From contig NZ_NHRJ02000001.1 of the NCBI RefSeq assembly GCF_002220865.2, positions 620,001-684,000 of the forward strand: 64,000 nt of DNA. The letters run 5' to 3'. Below the pieces are notes generated by a model. That model was given only the letters and a program-made list of their open reading frames with translations, did not search any database and was not told the origin of the DNA. Both the position numbers and the translations under genes were made by a program. Below are positions 9,629 to 17,502 of the stretch, one piece after another. The number at the start of each line of letters is the position of its first letter. Positions within the stretch are counted from its first letter, which is position 1. The stretch is from Paenibacillus xerothermodurans (GTDB lineage: Bacteria > Bacillota > Bacilli > Paenibacillales > NBRC-103111).

Positions 9629-9912
9629 GTGCATGCCCCCATTCTGACTGTTGCCCACAAACAGCCGGTGTCGGCTGGATATGGTTTTCTTAAGGTGCCA
9701 ATTGTTGTTGTCCTTCGTCTTGCTGTATCGTTCGTCGTCGCTCGTATGCCAACCGCAGCTGAGCTAAGTGCACACCGGCTGACTGCGGCTTATGTAGTTT
9801 CCGCGAAACTTATCAAGCCTGGGGTGCCTCAACCAGCGAGCGTGATCTTAGAATTGGCTCATAGATGCAGCACACAGCGACAAAATTATCACATCTTTTG
9901 CTTTTCCAGTCG

Positions 9913-9939
9913 TTAGCACTCCTGTATGATGAGTGCTAA
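9913..9939. promoter_or_regulatory. CIRCE operator (HrcA binding site)
   Basis: TTAGCACTC (9913-9921), nine spacer bases, then GAGTGCTAA (9931-9939) match the CIRCE consensus at every position. It lies just downstream of the predicted hrcA transcription start, the usual place for HrcA repression. Confidence 0.97.
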
Positions 9940-9946
9940 ATCATAA

Positions 9947-9974
9947 GATAAAAATAACAGACCCGAAGGTCTGT
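9947..9974 (-). terminator. Terminator of the acetyltransferase gene, interleaved with the hrcA promoter
   Basis: On the minus strand ACAGACC-TTCG-GGTCTGT forms a seven-pair hairpin with a stable TTCG loop, followed by TATTTTTATC. It starts seven bases after the stop of the GNAT gene. The same bases form the spacer and -10 of the predicted hrcA promoter. Confidence 0.75.
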
Positions 9975-9979
9975 GTCAA
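9951..9979 (-). promoter_or_regulatory. Predicted sigma-A promoter of the hrcA operon
   Basis: TTGACA (9974-9979) and TATTTT (9951-9956) are 17 bases apart on the minus strand, placing the start point a few bases before CIRCE. The -35 touches the stem of the upstream terminator. Confidence 0.55.
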
Positions 9980-9980
9980 G

Positions 9981-10442
9981 TCAATCCACCCGCTTCAACA
10001 CTGCGGTTTCGTCGCAGCAGTTCTGCTTTTTGCAGTGTATGCAGTCTCGCCAAACCTTCTCCGGAAAAATCTCTTTGGGCACGACCGTAAAACCGTTTCG
10101 CTCGAAAAATTTGACCTCATACGTCAGCGCCATCACTTTGGGGATATCCTGCTTTTTGGCCTCGGCCAACAGGAAGTCCACCAGTGCGTTACCGATTCCC
10201 TGACCCTTGTAGCCGGGTGTCACGCCGAGAGAACGAATCTCCACCAAGTCCTGTCCAAGACGGGTTAACGATCCGCAGCCCACCAGGCGGTCCTCAATCA
10301 CAGCCACCACAAACGTATCTATTTGAGCTTCCAACGTATCACGGGAACGCGGAAGCATAATCCCCTGCGCGGCATAACCTTGAATGATCTCATATAACGT
10401 ATCGATGTCCTGCCCGGTTGCCTTTCTGCACGCAACTGCCAT
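9981..10442 (-). CDS. GNAT N-acetyltransferase, short ArgA-like
   Basis: A 153-residue single-domain GNAT protein. The acetyl-CoA loop is seen in VEIRSLGVTPGYKGQGIGNALVDFLL. The C-terminus has YEVKFFERNGF, then a Cys-rich tail (CIHCKKQNCCDETAV) typical of short N-acetylglutamate-synthase-like proteins (COG1246). From family knowledge it may acetylate glutamate or another small amino compound; no arginine genes are nearby, so the substrate is open. The ATG at 10442 has GGTGGG six bases upstream; an earlier start (10466) adds residues without family resemblance. It has its own promoter and terminator, so it is probably monocistronic between hemW and hrcA. Confidence 0.85.
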   Translation of the reverse strand: MAVACRKATGQDIDTLYEIIQGYAAQGIMLPRSRDTLEAQIDTFVVAVIEDRLVGCGSLTRLGQDLVEIRSLGVTPGYKGQGIGNALVDFLLAEAKKQDIPKVMALTYEVKFFERNGFTVVPKEIFPEKVWRDCIHCKKQNCCDETAVLKRVD

Positions 10443-10485
10443 AGAAAACCCACCATTCCATGTCATAAATTCGATCGTATGAATA

Positions 10486-10515
10486 AATATACATCATTTC
10501 GTATAAAAAATTCAA
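10486..10515 (-). promoter_or_regulatory. Predicted sigma-A promoter of the GNAT gene
   Basis: TTGAAT (10510-10515) and TATATT (10486-10491) with an 18-base spacer on the minus strand, in the AT-rich gap between hemW and the acetyltransferase gene. Confidence 0.5.
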
Positions 10516-10527
10516 TACAAAATTCAT

Positions 10528-11694
10528 CTAATTCGACACTGGACTTAAAAACTCTCCGAACACGTCATTGCCGAGCAGCACTCCCTGTTCCGTCAAACTG
10601 TAACCGTCCGCTGTGCGCTGCAATAATCCCTTATCCAGGAGCTTCAACAGGACACTGCCGAATACGGTTTCCAGCTCCACGCCGAACTGCTTGTGGAAAT
10701 CGGATCGTTTGACGCCGTTCAGCAGCCTTAGACCTACCATCATGAAATCCTCCATCGCTTCCCTTTCGCTGATCTCATATTGCTCCAACAAAGGAAGCCC
10801 AGCACGGGTAGCATCTATATATGGTTGCACGCCCTTGATGTTGACATGCCTTTGTCCATACATATAACCGTGTGCGCCCGCACCTAATCCATAATAGCTG
10901 CGATTCAGCCAATACATGCTGTTGTGGCGGCTTTCAAAGCCCGGTTTGGCGAAGTTGCTGATCTCGTATTGATCATATCCCGCAGCCTTCAACCGTTTCA
11001 TTATAAGAAGAAACATGTCAAGCTCATCGTCCTCATCCGGAAGCGGCAGCTGGTTCTTCTGATACAATGTGTGAAAGAGCGTGTTTTCCTCTACCTTCAG
11101 GCTGTAGATGGAGTAATGCGGCAGCCCGAGAGCCAGAGCTTTATCAAGCGTGTCGTTCATCATCTCCACCGTCTGGTTGGGAAGACCAAACATCAGATCA
11201 ATGGACATATTATCAAACCCAACACTCTTTGCGTTGTCAATGCTGCGGTACACGTCATCCGTGTTATGAATCCGTCCAATACCAGCCAACAAGGAGTTAT
11301 CGAATGACTGCACCCCAAAGCTGATTCGGTTGACCCCGCCTTTCTTCATCGCCAGCAGCTTTTCCTTGTCCGTGGTGCCAGGGTTGGCCTCCATCGAGAA
11401 TTCCAAGTCAGCCGCGGTCAGCGGGAAATACGTGCGCACGCGCTGCAAAAAACTGGCCATCTGATCCGGCAGCAGTACGGTTGGGGTGCCTCCGCCTACG
11501 AAGATGGTTTTGATCTGTCCCGGGGGCGCCAGCCGGGCCGTGTGCTCCATCTCTCTTTCCAGTGCATCCAAGTAGTCCATCACGGGCTGACCTTTTAATA
11601 CATAGGAGTTGAAATCGCAATAGTGGCATTTGTTTGTGCAGAACGGAATATGGATATAGACCGCTTCCGGTGTTTCCTGACGGTGAATCATCAT
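10528..11694 (-). CDS. hemW: Radical SAM heme chaperone HemW
   Basis: HemW (formerly misannotated as coproporphyrinogen III oxidase) binds heme and a 4Fe-4S cluster and is thought to deliver heme. The 388-residue protein has the radical-SAM CTNKCHYCDF motif (CxxxCxxC) at about 19-28, the GGGTPT motif, and the C-terminal HemN domain. The tetrapyrrole-oxidase N-terminal extension is absent, as expected for HemW. Start ATG 11694 has AGGAGGG upstream; a second ATG follows at once. It follows lepA as in Bacillus, but a terminator separates them. Confidence 0.93.
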   Translation of the reverse strand: MMIHRQETPEAVYIHIPFCTNKCHYCDFNSYVLKGQPVMDYLDALEREMEHTARLAPPGQIKTIFVGGGTPTVLLPDQMASFLQRVRTYFPLTAADLEFSMEANPGTTDKEKLLAMKKGGVNRISFGVQSFDNSLLAGIGRIHNTDDVYRSIDNAKSVGFDNMSIDLMFGLPNQTVEMMNDTLDKALALGLPHYSIYSLKVEENTLFHTLYQKNQLPLPDEDDELDMFLLIMKRLKAAGYDQYEISNFAKPGFESRHNSMYWLNRSYYGLGAGAHGYMYGQRHVNIKGVQPYIDATRAGLPLLEQYEISEREAMEDFMMVGLRLLNGVKRSDFHKQFGVELETVFGSVLLKLLDKGLLQRTADGYSLTEQGVLLGNDVFGEFLSPVSN

Positions 11695-11722
11695 CTAAAT
11701 CCCTCCTTCGATCCCTGACGTG

Positions 11723-11752
11723 AAAAGCAGGTGCGTCATCTTACGCACCTGC
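11723..11752 (-). terminator. Rho-independent terminator of lepA
   Basis: GCAGGTGCGT (11727-11736) and ACGCACCTGC (11743-11752) pair perfectly with a six-base loop; four T follow on the minus strand. It lies between lepA and hemW. Confidence 0.8.
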
Positions 11753-11783
11753 CTTTCTGTAGGGCATTTCCCATCCATTGTAT

Positions 11784-13595
11784 CTATTCGTCCAATTTCA
11801 ACACGGCCATGAAAGCTTCTTGAGGCACCTCGACGCTGCCGACCTGCTTCATCCGCTTCTTACCTTCCTTCTGCTTCTCCAACAGCTTCCGCTTCCGGGA
11901 GATATCACCGCCGTAGCATTTAGCCAATACGTTCTTGCGCATCGCCTTTACCGTCTCTCGCGCTACGATTTTCTGACCGATGGCAGCTTGGATCGGCACC
12001 TCGAACATTTGCCGCGGGATTAAATCTTTCAATTTCTCGCATATGATCCGTCCGCGGTTATATGCGCGATCCCGGTGTACGATGAAGGACAAAGCATCCA
12101 CCTGCTCGCCGTTAAGCAGAATATCCATCCTCACCAAATTCGACCGTCTGTAACCGGAAAGCTCATAATCAAACGAAGCGTATCCTTTTGTGCTCGATTT
12201 CAACTGATCAAAGAAATCATAGACGATTTCCGATAACGGAATATCGTATGTCAAAGTGACCCGGTTGGTGTCTAGATATTCCATGTTGACAAATTCGCCG
12301 CGCTTGCCCTGGCACAGCTCCATAATCGCCCCGACAAAGTCGTTCGGCACGATAATAGAAGCTTTTACGTAAGGCTCCTCAACGAAATCGATTTTTCCCG
12401 GCTCCGGGAACAGAGAAGGATTCTCGATGTCCATCGCCTCACCGTTTGTCTGTGTCACACGGAATATTACGCTCGGCGCGGTTGTAATGAGATCGATATT
12501 GAACTCGCGTTCAATCCGCTCCTGGATGACGTCCATGTGAAGCAAGCCCAAGAATCCGCAGCGGAATCCGAAACCTAGTGCGGTGGACGTCTCCGGTTCA
12601 AAGCTCAGTGACGCATCGTTCAACTGCAGCTTCTCCAGCGCTTCGCGCAGATCGTTATAATCACTTGAATCGATTGGATACAAGCCGCAGAATACCATCG
12701 GGTTGATCTTACGGTAACCCGGCAGCGGCTCACGTGCCGGATTCTTCGCGTCGGTGACGGTGTCCCCGACACGTGTGTCGCCTACGGTCCTCACTCCGGC
12801 GACGATGAAGCCGACGTCGCCAATATCTAGCGAGTCTACAATCGACATCCGCGGCTTGAATGCGCCGACTTCAATCACGTCGAACACTTTATCGGTAGCC
12901 ATGAACTTGATCTTTGAGCCGGCCCGGATGGAACCGTCGATTACCCGGACATACACGATAACGCCCTTATACGGGTCGTAATGGGAGTCAAAGATGAGCG
13001 CCTTTAGCGGCTTGTCCGGATCACCCGACGGAGCCGGTACCTTTTGGACCACTTGCTCCAGAATCTCCTTGATGCCGATCCCCGCCTTTGCGGAGGCTAA
13101 CACCGCATCGGTGGCATCGAGCCCGATGACGTCTTCAATCTCCTGTTTTACCCGGTCGGGATCCGCGCTCGGCAAATCGATTTTGTTGACGACCGGCAGT
13201 ATTTCCAGATCATTGTCGAGCGCCAGATACACGTTGGCCAACGTTTGCGCCTCGATACCTTGCGCGGCGTCGACCACAAGCAGCGCACCTTCGCAAGCTG
13301 CCAAGCTGCGGGACACCTCATAAGTGAAGTCGACATGTCCAGGTGTATCAATCAAGTTCAAAATGTATTCTTCACCGTCATCGGCACGGTAGTTTAAGCG
13401 CACAGCCTGCAGCTTGATTGTAATGCCGCGTTCCCGCTCCAGATCCATTTGGTCCAGCACCTGATCCTGCATCTCGCGTGAAGATAATGCGCCCGTGTAT
13501 TCCAATATGCGGTCGGCCAGCGTCGATTTCCCGTGGTCGATGTGAGCAATAATTGAGAAATTTCTAATCTTCTTTTGTCTGGCTTGTATATCCAT
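11784..13595 (-). CDS. lepA: Elongation factor 4 (LepA)
   Basis: LepA is a ribosome-associated GTPase that can back-translocate stalled ribosomes. The 603-residue protein carries AHIDHGKST (G1), RGITI (G2), DTPGHVDF (G3) and NKIDLP (G4), EF-G-like domains II, III and V, and the LepA-specific C-terminal domain ending near [19 protein letters not shown]. The start follows GTGAGGG, with a strong promoter about 45 bases upstream. Length is normal. Confidence 0.98.
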   Translation of the reverse strand: MDIQARQKKIRNFSIIAHIDHGKSTLADRILEYTGALSSREMQDQVLDQMDLERERGITIKLQAVRLNYRADDGEEYILNLIDTPGHVDFTYEVSRSLAACEGALLVVDAAQGIEAQTLANVYLALDNDLEILPVVNKIDLPSADPDRVKQEIEDVIGLDATDAVLASAKAGIGIKEILEQVVQKVPAPSGDPDKPLKALIFDSHYDPYKGVIVYVRVIDGSIRAGSKIKFMATDKVFDVIEVGAFKPRMSIVDSLDIGDVGFIVAGVRTVGDTRVGDTVTDAKNPAREPLPGYRKINPMVFCGLYPIDSSDYNDLREALEKLQLNDASLSFEPETSTALGFGFRCGFLGLLHMDVIQERIEREFNIDLITTAPSVIFRVTQTNGEAMDIENPSLFPEPGKIDFVEEPYVKASIIVPNDFVGAIMELCQGKRGEFVNMEYLDTNRVTLTYDIPLSEIVYDFFDQLKSSTKGYASFDYELSGYRRSNLVRMDILLNGEQVDALSFIVHRDRAYNRGRIICEKLKDLIPRQMFEVPIQAAIGQKIVARETVKAMRKNVLAKCYGGDISRKRKLLEKQKEGKKRMKQVGSVEVPQEAFMAVLKLDE

Positions 13596-13637
13596 GCGCG
13601 CTGACCCTCACTAACCTGCAAATTTACAATACTTCTA

Positions 13638-13666
13638 ATTATAACAGTTGTGCGGATGCGCATCAA
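13638..13666 (-). promoter_or_regulatory. Predicted sigma-A promoter of lepA
   Basis: TTGATG (13661-13666), 17-base spacer, TATAAT (13638-13643) on the minus strand. Confidence 0.7.
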
Positions 13667-13707
13667 TGCATTTGCAGCACAGCAGTGTTGCGGGTGACAT
13701 CGAGCCG

Positions 13708-13795
13708 CAGTGCAGAGATGTGCGGGGCTATTGCTACAGCAGTGCAGAGGGTGTGGGCCATCAATGCAGGAGTGCAGAGGGGTGCGGGGCAAGCG
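13708..13795. repeat. Three imperfect ~30-bp tandem repeats
   Basis: Units beginning at about 13708, 13740 and 13770 each start with AGTGCAGAG followed by a G-rich stretch (for example GTGCGGGGC). They lie between yqxA and the lepA promoter and have no credible reading frame. Confidence 0.55.
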
Positions 13796-13856
13796 CATTT
13801 TTAGCGTACGCTGCTCAGGACTCAGCCAAGCAAGCGGTCAACACCGGTGCACGCGG

Positions 13857-14249
13857 TCAACTCGTTATGGCTTCGAACAAAGAGACAAACAATTGGATAC
13901 CATGATGTGCCACGATTTGCAGCAGCTCCCCTGTTTTATTGCCGATGTGCGCCACACCTGTAGTCTCGGTCACTTCACCCCTGGGTTCCGCCTTTGTTTC
14001 CTCCTGCCGCTTGGCCTTTGCTTCCGCCTCTGCCCCGGCCTTGCCGCCGGTCTGAAAGAATCCGGCTTCGTTGTCCGCTGACGGACGGTAAGGCTGCGGC
14101 CAGAGGCCCGCCTCGGCTGGCGCCCCGCCGGCCTTATCTATCGGCCCTTGGATGCGCTCGACGCCCCGCGTGGCCAAGTCCACTCCGAAAAAGATACAAA
14201 ATCCCATGGCAAGCAGCAGCAACAGCAGCCGAACATAGAATTTATTCAT
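13857..14249 (-). CDS. yqxA: YqxA-like protein (DUF3679), single membrane span
   Basis: A 130-residue protein with one N-terminal hydrophobic segment (about 6-24, RLLLLLLAMGFCIFFGVDLA), then a polar Ala/Glu/Lys-rich linker of about 60 residues and a conserved-looking C-terminus (VAHIGNKTGELLQ). Position between spoIIP and lepA, the N-terminal anchor and the Gly-Val-x-R-I-Q motif after it match yqxA of Bacillus. Function is unknown in the family. The start at 14249 has GGAGGG seven bases upstream. The linker is longer than I would expect for the family. It is 29 bases after spoIIP and likely in its operon. Confidence 0.8.
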   Translation of the reverse strand: MNKFYVRLLLLLLAMGFCIFFGVDLATRGVERIQGPIDKAGGAPAEAGLWPQPYRPSADNEAGFFQTGGKAGAEAEAKAKRQEETKAEPRGEVTETTGVAHIGNKTGELLQIVAHHGIQLFVSLFEAITS

Positions 14250-14278
14250 CTTTCCGCCCTCCCATTGCCGTAAGGCGC

Positions 14279-15688
14279 TCAGTTTTGCTTCGTGCCGGCC
14301 TGGTTGTCAGCAGATTTGTCCGCGGACTTGTCCGTGGATTTGTCGGCAGGTACGTCTGCGGGCTTGTCCGTGGATTTGATGGCAGGTACGTCTGCGGGTT
14401 TGTCCGTAGGTTTGTCTGCAGACTTGTCCGCAGATGAGTCCGCAGGCTCGCTCGCAGGCGCAGGCTGCGCATCTACTTTTTGCGCGTTCAAGACCACTTC
14501 CGCGATCGCTTGAGCCAGCACATCGGCGGTGCGGTAGCACTCTTCGAGGGAATTATCCACGCCGCCCACCTCGATCAATACGCTGTTGGACGAGAAATTT
14601 TGGTTATAGACGCCGTTACCCTCGCCCGCTTTGGCAAAAGTGCCTTTGGACAAACCCGGGTATTTTCGCTCCAGTGCCTGATGGATCTCCGATGCGAACT
14701 GCTCATTCTCTTTCCACCCGGCATTTTTCCCTCCGATGATAAAATAAACTTGCGCGTAATCCTTGCCGCCGATGGTGACCGTGGTCTTTTGCCGTCTCTG
14801 TGAGTCCCTATGTATGTCAAAATAAAACTTTAAATCAGGGTGAGAGGCTGACGCCTCCTGCAGTGTTTTATGAGAGTATTTATAAGAATAAGCATAATAG
14901 AAGTTTTTCTCGATCGCCGGATAATTTCTATCGGAGTGAACGGCCCCGATTCCCTCTTTTTCGAGCCTCTGCGCCAGTCGCAGGCCGACCTGGGTCACGT
15001 TGGTTTTGGGATGGTAAGCCTTATCCGGGTCCTTTACGCCCGGCAGCTCCGGCAGATACGATTCCTGATTATGAGTCTGATAGATAAAAGCTACGTTTTT
15101 TCCAGCCGTTTTGGGAGGATTGGCGGTCGCTGCCGGGGGATCCGGCACCACTTCGCCCGTCTCACCGGTCTCCGGCGGCGCAGTCGGATTTGCGGTAATC
15201 GAGCCCTCTCCACCCTCGCCGTTTTTCGGAATCACGTCACCTTTCGGGCCGTAATCTTCAGGCGCATCGTCTCCGGTCGAACTGCTCTTGCGCAGCACCA
15301 CGGAACGGTCGTAAGCCAGACCAGGAAGCTCTCTAGCAATGAACGTTTTCGGTTCCTTCCAACTCAAATCTGTCAGTAGAGTGAACAAAAAACCGGACAC
15401 ATTCGACTGCGAGAACGTAAAGCTCTGGCGGTCCGTCTCCATATGCGGCAGCTCCATTCCCAGCATGTCCATAAAAAACTGGCTAGATACCGTCGAAGCC
15501 ATCGTCTTCATTGACGAACTTGGCGCCATATCACTCATTCTGGATTGCATATAACCAAGAAGTCCTAGTGCGACAAAAAATAGTATGCAGCCCGTTATCA
15601 AAGCCGATATCACCCGAAAGTAGATGCCCAGTTCCTGTCCCATTTTTCGGTATTTGCTTACATCCAAAGTGACCGCTGTCCATTTCAT
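14279..15688 (-). CDS. spoIIP: Stage II sporulation protein P with repetitive C-terminal tail
   Basis: SpoIIP is the amidase/endopeptidase that with SpoIID and SpoIIM thins septal peptidoglycan during engulfment. The 469-residue product has an N-terminal membrane anchor (about 25-48), a Pro/Gly-rich linker, and the catalytic domain from about 195 with IYQTHNQESYLPEL (zinc His), YFDIHRDS and VLIEVGGVDNSLEE. After the domain ends near residue 420 there is an unusual tail of about 45 residues built of four-residue units of the type D-K-[S/P]-[A/T]. RBS GGAGGAATGACGA supports ATG 15688. It precedes yqxA. Confidence 0.95.
   Translation of the reverse strand: MKWTAVTLDVSKYRKMGQELGIYFRVISALITGCILFFVALGLLGYMQSRMSDMAPSSSMKTMASTVSSQFFMDMLGMELPHMETDRQSFTFSQSNVSGFLFTLLTDLSWKEPKTFIARELPGLAYDRSVVLRKSSSTGDDAPEDYGPKGDVIPKNGEGGEGSITANPTAPPETGETGEVVPDPPAATANPPKTAGKNVAFIYQTHNQESYLPELPGVKDPDKAYHPKTNVTQVGLRLAQRLEKEGIGAVHSDRNYPAIEKNFYYAYSYKYSHKTLQEASASHPDLKFYFDIHRDSQRRQKTTVTIGGKDYAQVYFIIGGKNAGWKENEQFASEIHQALERKYPGLSKGTFAKAGEGNGVYNQNFSSNSVLIEVGGVDNSLEECYRTADVLAQAIAEVVLNAQKVDAQPAPASEPADSSADKSADKPTDKPADVPAIKSTDKPADVPADKSTDKSADKSADNQAGTKQN
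14292..14452 (-). repeat. 12-nt based tandem repeat inside spoIIP
   Basis: The 3' end of spoIIP consists of imperfect 12-base units (plus strand: GTCCGTGGATTT, GTCTGCGGGTTT and variants), some grouped into a 48-base higher-order repeat (14339-14386 against 14387-14434 in part). They encode the K-S-A-D / K-P-T-D tail. All changes keep the frame, so it is a coding minisatellite. Confidence 0.75.
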
Positions 15689-15965
15689 TCGTCATTCCTC
15701 CTAAAAAGCATTTCCACCAGCGTGAAGCTTCTATGAAGCTATCAGCAATGCTGCGCGTGCATTGACACTGCTCTGCGACGGCGCGCCCAACGTTCTAGTA
15801 ACAAATCTATGAGCGGATGCTAGAAGATAGAACCGAAATTTCGCAGCAAGGTGGTGCGTGAGAGAATGCGGCCTAGCTTGGCGTTCGGTGAAGAATGACC
15901 GGCAAAGAAAAAAGCGATAGAAATGCGCTCCGCTCGGGCTGCGTCATTTTACCGCCTTTTGATGT

Positions 15966-16958
15966 TTAATGTGTATAAGCCGACACGTTGCTGGCATCTA
16001 TCGCCTCATGCAGTCCGGCATTCAACCCGCTGGCGATGATGTTGGCGATGTCTTCGATAAACTCGTCGACTTCCTTCGGCGTGACCAGCAGGTCATGTCC
16101 AAGCGGTCCCAGCACTTCTCGCACCAGCTGTAACCGTTCCTGCTCCTGCATATTGGCCAGCATCCCGAGTATTTGCCCAGTATGTGCGGTTTCGCGTTGA
16201 AATTGAGCATGCATGAGATCAAACGCGCTATTTACAATAGTCGAAGCATACACCACTGTAGGCACCCCGATCGCGATAACCGGAACTCCCAACGTATCAA
16301 TAGTGAGCCCCTTCCGTTTATTCCCGATACCAGAGCCCGGATGTATGCCTGTGTCCGCAATTTGGATAGTGGTGTTAACGCGTTCCAGCGACCGCGAGGC
16401 CAATGCATCGATGGCAATCACCAGATCCGGCCTTGATTTTTCCACAATCCCATGCACAATTTCACTGGTCTCGATTCCCGTGATCCCAAGCACTCCAGGA
16501 GCCACCGCACTCACTGGGCGATAGCCTTGCCGCACATTGCCGGGCATTAGCTCGAAGTAATGGCGGGTGACCGTTACATTTTCCACCACCATAGGTCCCA
16601 GCGCGTCCGGAGTCACATTCCAGTTGCCCAAGCCGATTAGGAGCACTTTTGCCATTGGATGGATATTGAGCTTTGCCAAGAACGCCTCGAACTCACTCGC
16701 AAACACCGTAGCAACCCGATTCTGCAGTTTGCTGTCCTTATTCCGCAGAGCAGGAACCTCAAGGGTAATGTAATGGCCCGGGAGCTTGCCGAGCGCACGG
16801 GAGCCTTCCTGTGACGTTATGTCGATTTTGCTGACCCGTATGCCGCCCAGATCTTGTACTGATGTCTGTACGCCTGGAATTGCCTGGCCCGACGGGGACG
16901 CTAGATTATGAGCTTCCACAGCTAAATCGGTCCGCACGGAAAAAGCGGTTAAATCCAT
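15966..16958 (-). CDS. gpr: Germination protease GPR
   Basis: GPR degrades small acid-soluble spore proteins at germination. The 330-residue product starts MDLTAFSVRTDLAVEAHNLA; SVRTDLAVEA resembles the SASP cleavage site and would be the propeptide removed on activation, as known for the family. Other conserved blocks are LLIGLGNWNVTPDALGP, DLVIAIDALASRS and TIQIADTGIHPGSGIGNKRKG. ATG 16958 follows AAAGGAG. A sigma-G-like promoter lies at 16994-17023. The gene is divergent from rpsT. A 277-base gap to spoIIP contains only weak hairpins. Confidence 0.96.
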   Translation of the reverse strand: MDLTAFSVRTDLAVEAHNLASPSGQAIPGVQTSVQDLGGIRVSKIDITSQEGSRALGKLPGHYITLEVPALRNKDSKLQNRVATVFASEFEAFLAKLNIHPMAKVLLIGLGNWNVTPDALGPMVVENVTVTRHYFELMPGNVRQGYRPVSAVAPGVLGITGIETSEIVHGIVEKSRPDLVIAIDALASRSLERVNTTIQIADTGIHPGSGIGNKRKGLTIDTLGVPVIAIGVPTVVYASTIVNSAFDLMHAQFQRETAHTGQILGMLANMQEQERLQLVREVLGPLGHDLLVTPKEVDEFIEDIANIIASGLNAGLHEAIDASNVSAYTH

Positions 16959-16993
16959 CGTTTTATTCTCCTTTCCGCATAACCCTGCCCCTG

Positions 16994-17023
16994 TAGTGTG
17001 TGAAAAAGCCCCAGCCGTTATGC
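16994..17023 (-). promoter_or_regulatory. Predicted sigma-F/sigma-G promoter of gpr
   Basis: GCATA (17019-17023), 18 bases, CACACTA (16994-17000) on the minus strand fit the forespore consensus (GnATR-N18-CATnnTA) with one change. This agrees with forespore expression of GPR in Bacillus. Confidence 0.55.
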
Positions 17024-17055
17024 AAAGTATGTCAGATTCGGCCGCCGGCATTCTA

Positions 17056-17084
17056 TTGCAATTTAATATGGGGCGTGTTAGAAT
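17056..17084 (+). promoter_or_regulatory. Predicted sigma-A promoter of rpsT
   Basis: TTGCAA (17056-17061), 17-base spacer, TAGAAT (17079-17084), about 66 bases before the rpsT start. Confidence 0.7.
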
Positions 17085-17150
17085 ATCTAGAGTTGTCATC
17101 AGAAACAATGGAACGTTTTTTATGCAAGTCGTATTAGGAGGTGAACGTCA

Positions 17151-17423
17151 ATGCCAAACATTAAATCTGCTATCAAAAGAGTAAAAGTAAGTGAAAAGCG
17201 CCGTTTGAACAACGCATCACACAAATCCGCTCTTCGTACTGCTGTCAAGACTTTCGAAACTGCTGCAACCGGCACGAATGTGGAGACTGCAAAAGCAGCC
17301 TTGATCGCTGCCAGCAAGAAATTGGACAAAGCAGCTAGCAAAGGCTTAATCCATAAAAATGCCGCTGCCCGCAAAAAATCCCGCTTAGCGAAAAAGCTGA
17401 ACGAGCTTTCCGCTCAGGCGTAA
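17151..17423 (+). CDS. rpsT: 30S ribosomal protein S20
   Basis: S20 binds 16S rRNA early in 30S assembly. The 90-residue product begins [21 protein letters not shown] and is rich in Lys/Arg and Ala with long helices, matching S20 throughout ([18 protein letters not shown] near the end). The ribosome binding site is TAGGAGGTGA. It is monocistronic, with its own promoter and a strong terminator, and codon use is markedly biased as expected for a ribosomal protein. Confidence 0.98.
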   Translation: MPNIKSAIKRVKVSEKRRLNNASHKSALRTAVKTFETAATGTNVETAKAALIAASKKLDKAASKGLIHKNAAARKKSRLAKKLNELSAQA

Positions 17424-17437
17424 ATAACGTAACAACG

Positions 17438-17470
17438 AAAAAACCGATTCCTGAGGGAATCGGTTTTTTT
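17438..17470. terminator. Bidirectional terminator between rpsT and holA
   Basis: CCGATTCC (17444-17451) pairs with GGAATCGG (17456-17463) around TGAG, with T-runs on both strands. It serves rpsT on the plus strand and holA on the minus strand. Confidence 0.92.
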
Positions 17471-17502
17471 CGTGCTGGCGGGTACCGCGCTTGGCTCTGC
17501 AC

